A DNA stretch of 64,000 bases. Source: JADKAC01 sp964492065. Its GTDB lineage: Bacteria; Bacteroidota; Bacteroidia; Chitinophagales; BACL12. The position numbers and the translations under genes are program-made. Position 1 is the stretch's first letter, and the number at the start of each line of letters is the position of its first letter. Below, in pieces: positions 61,840-64,000 of this stretch. The DNA is taken from NCBI GenBank assembly GCA_964492065.1, contig CAZBHH010000001.1:124001-188000 (forward strand), given 5' to 3'. The notes beneath the pieces were generated by a model. It was not told the origin of the DNA and did not search any database. It saw nothing but the letters and a program-made list of their open reading frames with translations.

Positions 61840-64000
61840 TTAACGGCTCAGATACATTGACTTTTCTTTATACAACTGCCGGAACAGCGGGTCCTGCAAA
61901 TCGGCGATAAACCGGATTGCCTCGCCGGTAGATTTCATTTCCGGGCCTAATTCTTTATTTACATTGGGAAATTTTTCGAAGCTGAACACCGGTTCTTTAA
62001 TGGCATAGCCATTCAGTTTCTTATCGAATGTAAAATCTCCCAGTTTATTGGCGCCAATCATTACCCGTGTCGCAATATTCAGATAGGGAATCTGGTATGC
62101 TTTTGCAATAAACGGCGTAGTGCGTGATGCCCGCGGATTTGCTTCTATAACATAGACCTTCTCGTTCTTAATGGCAAACTGAATATTTATCAGCCCGCGA
62201 ATATTCAAAGCTAATGCAATGCGCCGGGTATATTCCTCCATCTGGGCTAATACGTTATCGCTCAGGTCAAACGGCGGTAGCACGGCGCTTGAGTCACCGG
62301 AGTGAATTCCGGCGGGTTCAATATGCTCCATTATCCCCATGATGTGCACATCCTCACCATCGCATATCGCATCTATTTCGGCTTCTTCGGCACGGTCGAG
62401 AAAATGATCGATTAAAATATTGTTATCGGGGAAATGTTTGAGAATACCCATGACACTCAACTCCAGGTCTTCATCATTAATTACGATGCGCATGCGCTGT
62501 CCGCCTAACACATAACTGGGGCGCACCAATACGGGATAACCAATGGTGTGCGCAACGGCGAGGGCTTCTTCTGCACTGGTAGCGCTGCCGTATTCCGGAT
62601 AGGGAATATCCAATGCACGCAGCAGGTCGCTAAATCTTCCCCTGTCTTCAGCGATATCCATGTCGCCGAAAGATGTACCGATAATTTTAATGCCTTTGCG
62701 GTGCAATTTCCCCGCAAGTTTCAATGCAGTTTGACCACCGAGTTGCACAATTACCCCTTCCGGTTTTTCAAATTCGACGAGTTCCCACAAGTGTTCCCAA
62801 AATACCGGTTCAAAATACAATTTATCCGCAACGTCAAAATCGGTAGAAACGGTTTCGGGATTGCAATTCACCATGATTGCCTCATACCCGCATTCCTTAA
62901 TGGCGAGTATGCCGTGAACGCAACAATAATCAAATTCAATCCCCTGCCCTATCCGGTTTGGTCCCGAGCCCAGCACAATAATTTTCTTTTTATCGCTGCT
63001 CACACTTTCATTCTCCTGTTCGAAGGTCGAGTAATAATACGGCGTAACCGCTTCGAACTCCGCAGCGCATGTATCCACTAATTTATAGGTGCGCTTGATG
63101 CCGATCTCGCGGCGATATTGATACACTTCTTCTTCCGTACAGTTACCGATGATATTGGCGATTTGCAAATCGCTGTACCCGTTCTGCTTTAATTCCAGCA
63201 TCAACTCCTTAGAAATATTGTGCAACTGGTATCGGCGCAATTCCTTTTCGTATTTGGTCAGGTTTTGCATTTGCATCAAGAACCAACGGTCTATCTGTGT
63301 CTGATTGAAAATGGTATTAATCGGCACTCCCAGGTCGAATGCCTTTTTAATGTTGAAAATTCTGTCCCAATGCGGTTTTCCCAAACTCTCAATAATTTCC
63401 TGCGAAGATTTGTAAAATCCCTTTTCGCCGCTCAACCCGATTTTATTGTTCTCCAGGCTTTGACAGGCCTTTTGTAGCGCTTCATTGAAACTGCGTCCAA
63501 TAGCCATGACTTCACCCACGCTTTTCATTTGCAATCCCAACGTCGCATCTGCTCCCTGAAATTTGTCGAAATTCCATCGCGGCATTTTTACGATGACATA
63601 GTCCAGTGCAGGTTCAAAAAATGCCGAAGTGCTTTTGGTGATCTGGTTTTTTAATTCGTCCAGCGTATAGCCGATTGCCAGTTTGGCGGCAATCTTTGCT
63701 ATCGGATATCCCGTTGCCTTCGATGCCAGCGCAGAGGATCGGCTCACCCGCGGGTTAATCTCTATGGCGATCAGTTGTTCGGTCGCAGGGTCCTGAGCAA
63801 ACTGCACGTTGCAGCCTCCGGCAAAATTTCCCATGGCACGCATCATGCGTATCGCCTGGTTGCGCATATCCTGGTAGCTGGTATCGCTCAACGTCATCGC
63901 CGGCGCAACCGTAATACTGTCGCCGGTATGTACTCCCATCGGATCCAGGTTTTCAACGGTACAAATGATAACCACATTATCATTGGCGTCACGCAACAGC
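61840..64000 (-). CDS. carB: Carbamoyl-phosphate synthase, large subunit (5' truncated by window), without MGS domain
   Basis: The visible 720 residues cover the end of the first and all of the second ATP-grasp half: HTGDSITVAPAM and EINPRVSRSSALASKATG, the oligomerisation domain, GSGPNRIGQGIEFDYCCVH opening the second half, and EANPRASRTTPF. The frame is open at the window edge, so the N-terminal part lies beyond 64000. The protein stops about 30 residues after the ELGPEMKSTGEA motif, so the C-terminal MGS-like domain that binds ornithine and UMP in E. coli is absent. CarB makes carbamoyl phosphate with CarA, whose gene is 45 kb away on the other strand. Confidence 0.95.
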   Translation of the reverse strand, partial: LLRDANDNVVIICTVENLDPMGVHTGDSITVAPAMTLSDTSYQDMRNQAIRMMRAMGNFAGGCNVQFAQDPATEQLIAIEINPRVSRSSALASKATGYPIAKIAAKLAIGYTLDELKNQITKSTSAFFEPALDYVIVKMPRWNFDKFQGADATLGLQMKSVGEVMAIGRSFNEALQKACQSLENNKIGLSGEKGFYKSSQEIIESLGKPHWDRIFNIKKAFDLGVPINTIFNQTQIDRWFLMQMQNLTKYEKELRRYQLHNISKELMLELKQNGYSDLQIANIIGNCTEEEVYQYRREIGIKRTYKLVDTCAAEFEAVTPYYYSTFEQENESVSSDKKKIIVLGSGPNRIGQGIEFDYCCVHGILAIKECGYEAIMVNCNPETVSTDFDVADKLYFEPVFWEHLWELVEFEKPEGVIVQLGGQTALKLAGKLHRKGIKIIGTSFGDMDIAEDRGRFSDLLRALDIPYPEYGSATSAEEALAVAHTIGYPVLVRPSYVLGGQRMRIVINDEDLELSVMGILKHFPDNNILIDHFLDRAEEAEIDAICDGEDVHIMGIMEHIEPAGIHSGDSSAVLPPFDLSDNVLAQMEEYTRRIALALNIRGLINIQFAIKNEKVYVIEANPRASRTTPFIAKAYQIPYLNIATRVMIGANKLGDFTFDKKLNGYAIKEPVFSFEKFPNVNKELGPEMKSTGEAIRFIADLQDPLFRQLYKEKSMYLSR

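Overview
The window is a gene-dense chromosomal segment of a member of the Bacteroidota. No rRNA is present, so placement below phylum rests on gene content; an environmental Chitinophagales or Saprospiria-like lineage would fit but cannot be shown. The evidence for the phylum is a type IX secretion / gliding locus (porV, porU, a PorP/SprF-type protein, gldJ), a secreted enzyme with a type IX C-terminal sorting domain, a SusC/HmuR-like TonB receptor paired with an HmuY-like lipoprotein, and about a dozen perfect copies of the phylum-specific -7 promoter box TAnnTTTG just upstream of genes. I see no rRNA, tRNA, CRISPR array, integrase or insertion sequence.

Layout. 0-1.5 kb: end of a TonB-dependent receptor and an HmuY-like lipoprotein. 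1.5-3.7 kb: an AT-richer island with a DUF262-DUF1524 (GmrSD-type) restriction-like nuclease and two short, translationally coupled ORFs. 3.7-9.4 kb: a complete RND tripartite efflux operon (outer-membrane factor, lipoprotein adaptor, permease) on the minus strand. 9.7-19.5 kb: housekeeping genes on the plus strand (tmk, mlaE-mlaF, sucD, fumC, a SRAP protein, carA, eno, a DivIC/FtsB-like protein). 19.5-24 kb: a channel-like two-helix membrane protein, a type IX-secreted beta-lactamase-fold enzyme and a DUF255 thioredoxin-fold lipoprotein. 24-31.4 kb, minus strand: a VWA membrane protein, fabG, pyrH-frr, TauE-rhodanese, and a POT peptide transporter.

31.6-46 kb: mixed genes: trmB, a TrpF-like protein without its catalytic cysteine, an alkyltransferase-like DNA-binding protein, an ABC-F ATPase, a LemA-TPM-TPM operon, an AhpD-like protein, pterin carbinolamine dehydratase, ligA, a glycosyltransferase, a guanidinium-type SMR exporter and gamma-glutamyltransferase. 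They are followed by a two-gene operon that I consider the most interesting item here: an alkylglycerol-monooxygenase-like (TMEM195/AGMO) di-iron hydroxylase coupled by a TTGA overlap to a TMEM86/YhhN-type lysoplasmalogenase. Together these suggest a bacterial pathway that breaks down ether lipids; the pterin recycling enzyme 5 kb upstream is suggestive because animal AGMO uses tetrahydrobiopterin.

46-60.4 kb: icmF (fused B12-dependent acyl-CoA mutase), then the type IX secretion locus porV-porU / porP-gldJ, murF, and an arginase-fold protein that has lost the metal-binding histidines. 60.5-64 kb: an MscS-type channel, a previously uncallable 48-residue membrane ORF, and the 3' part of carB, whose product lacks the C-terminal MGS-like regulatory domain. 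Most of the rest is ordinary core metabolism and envelope biology.
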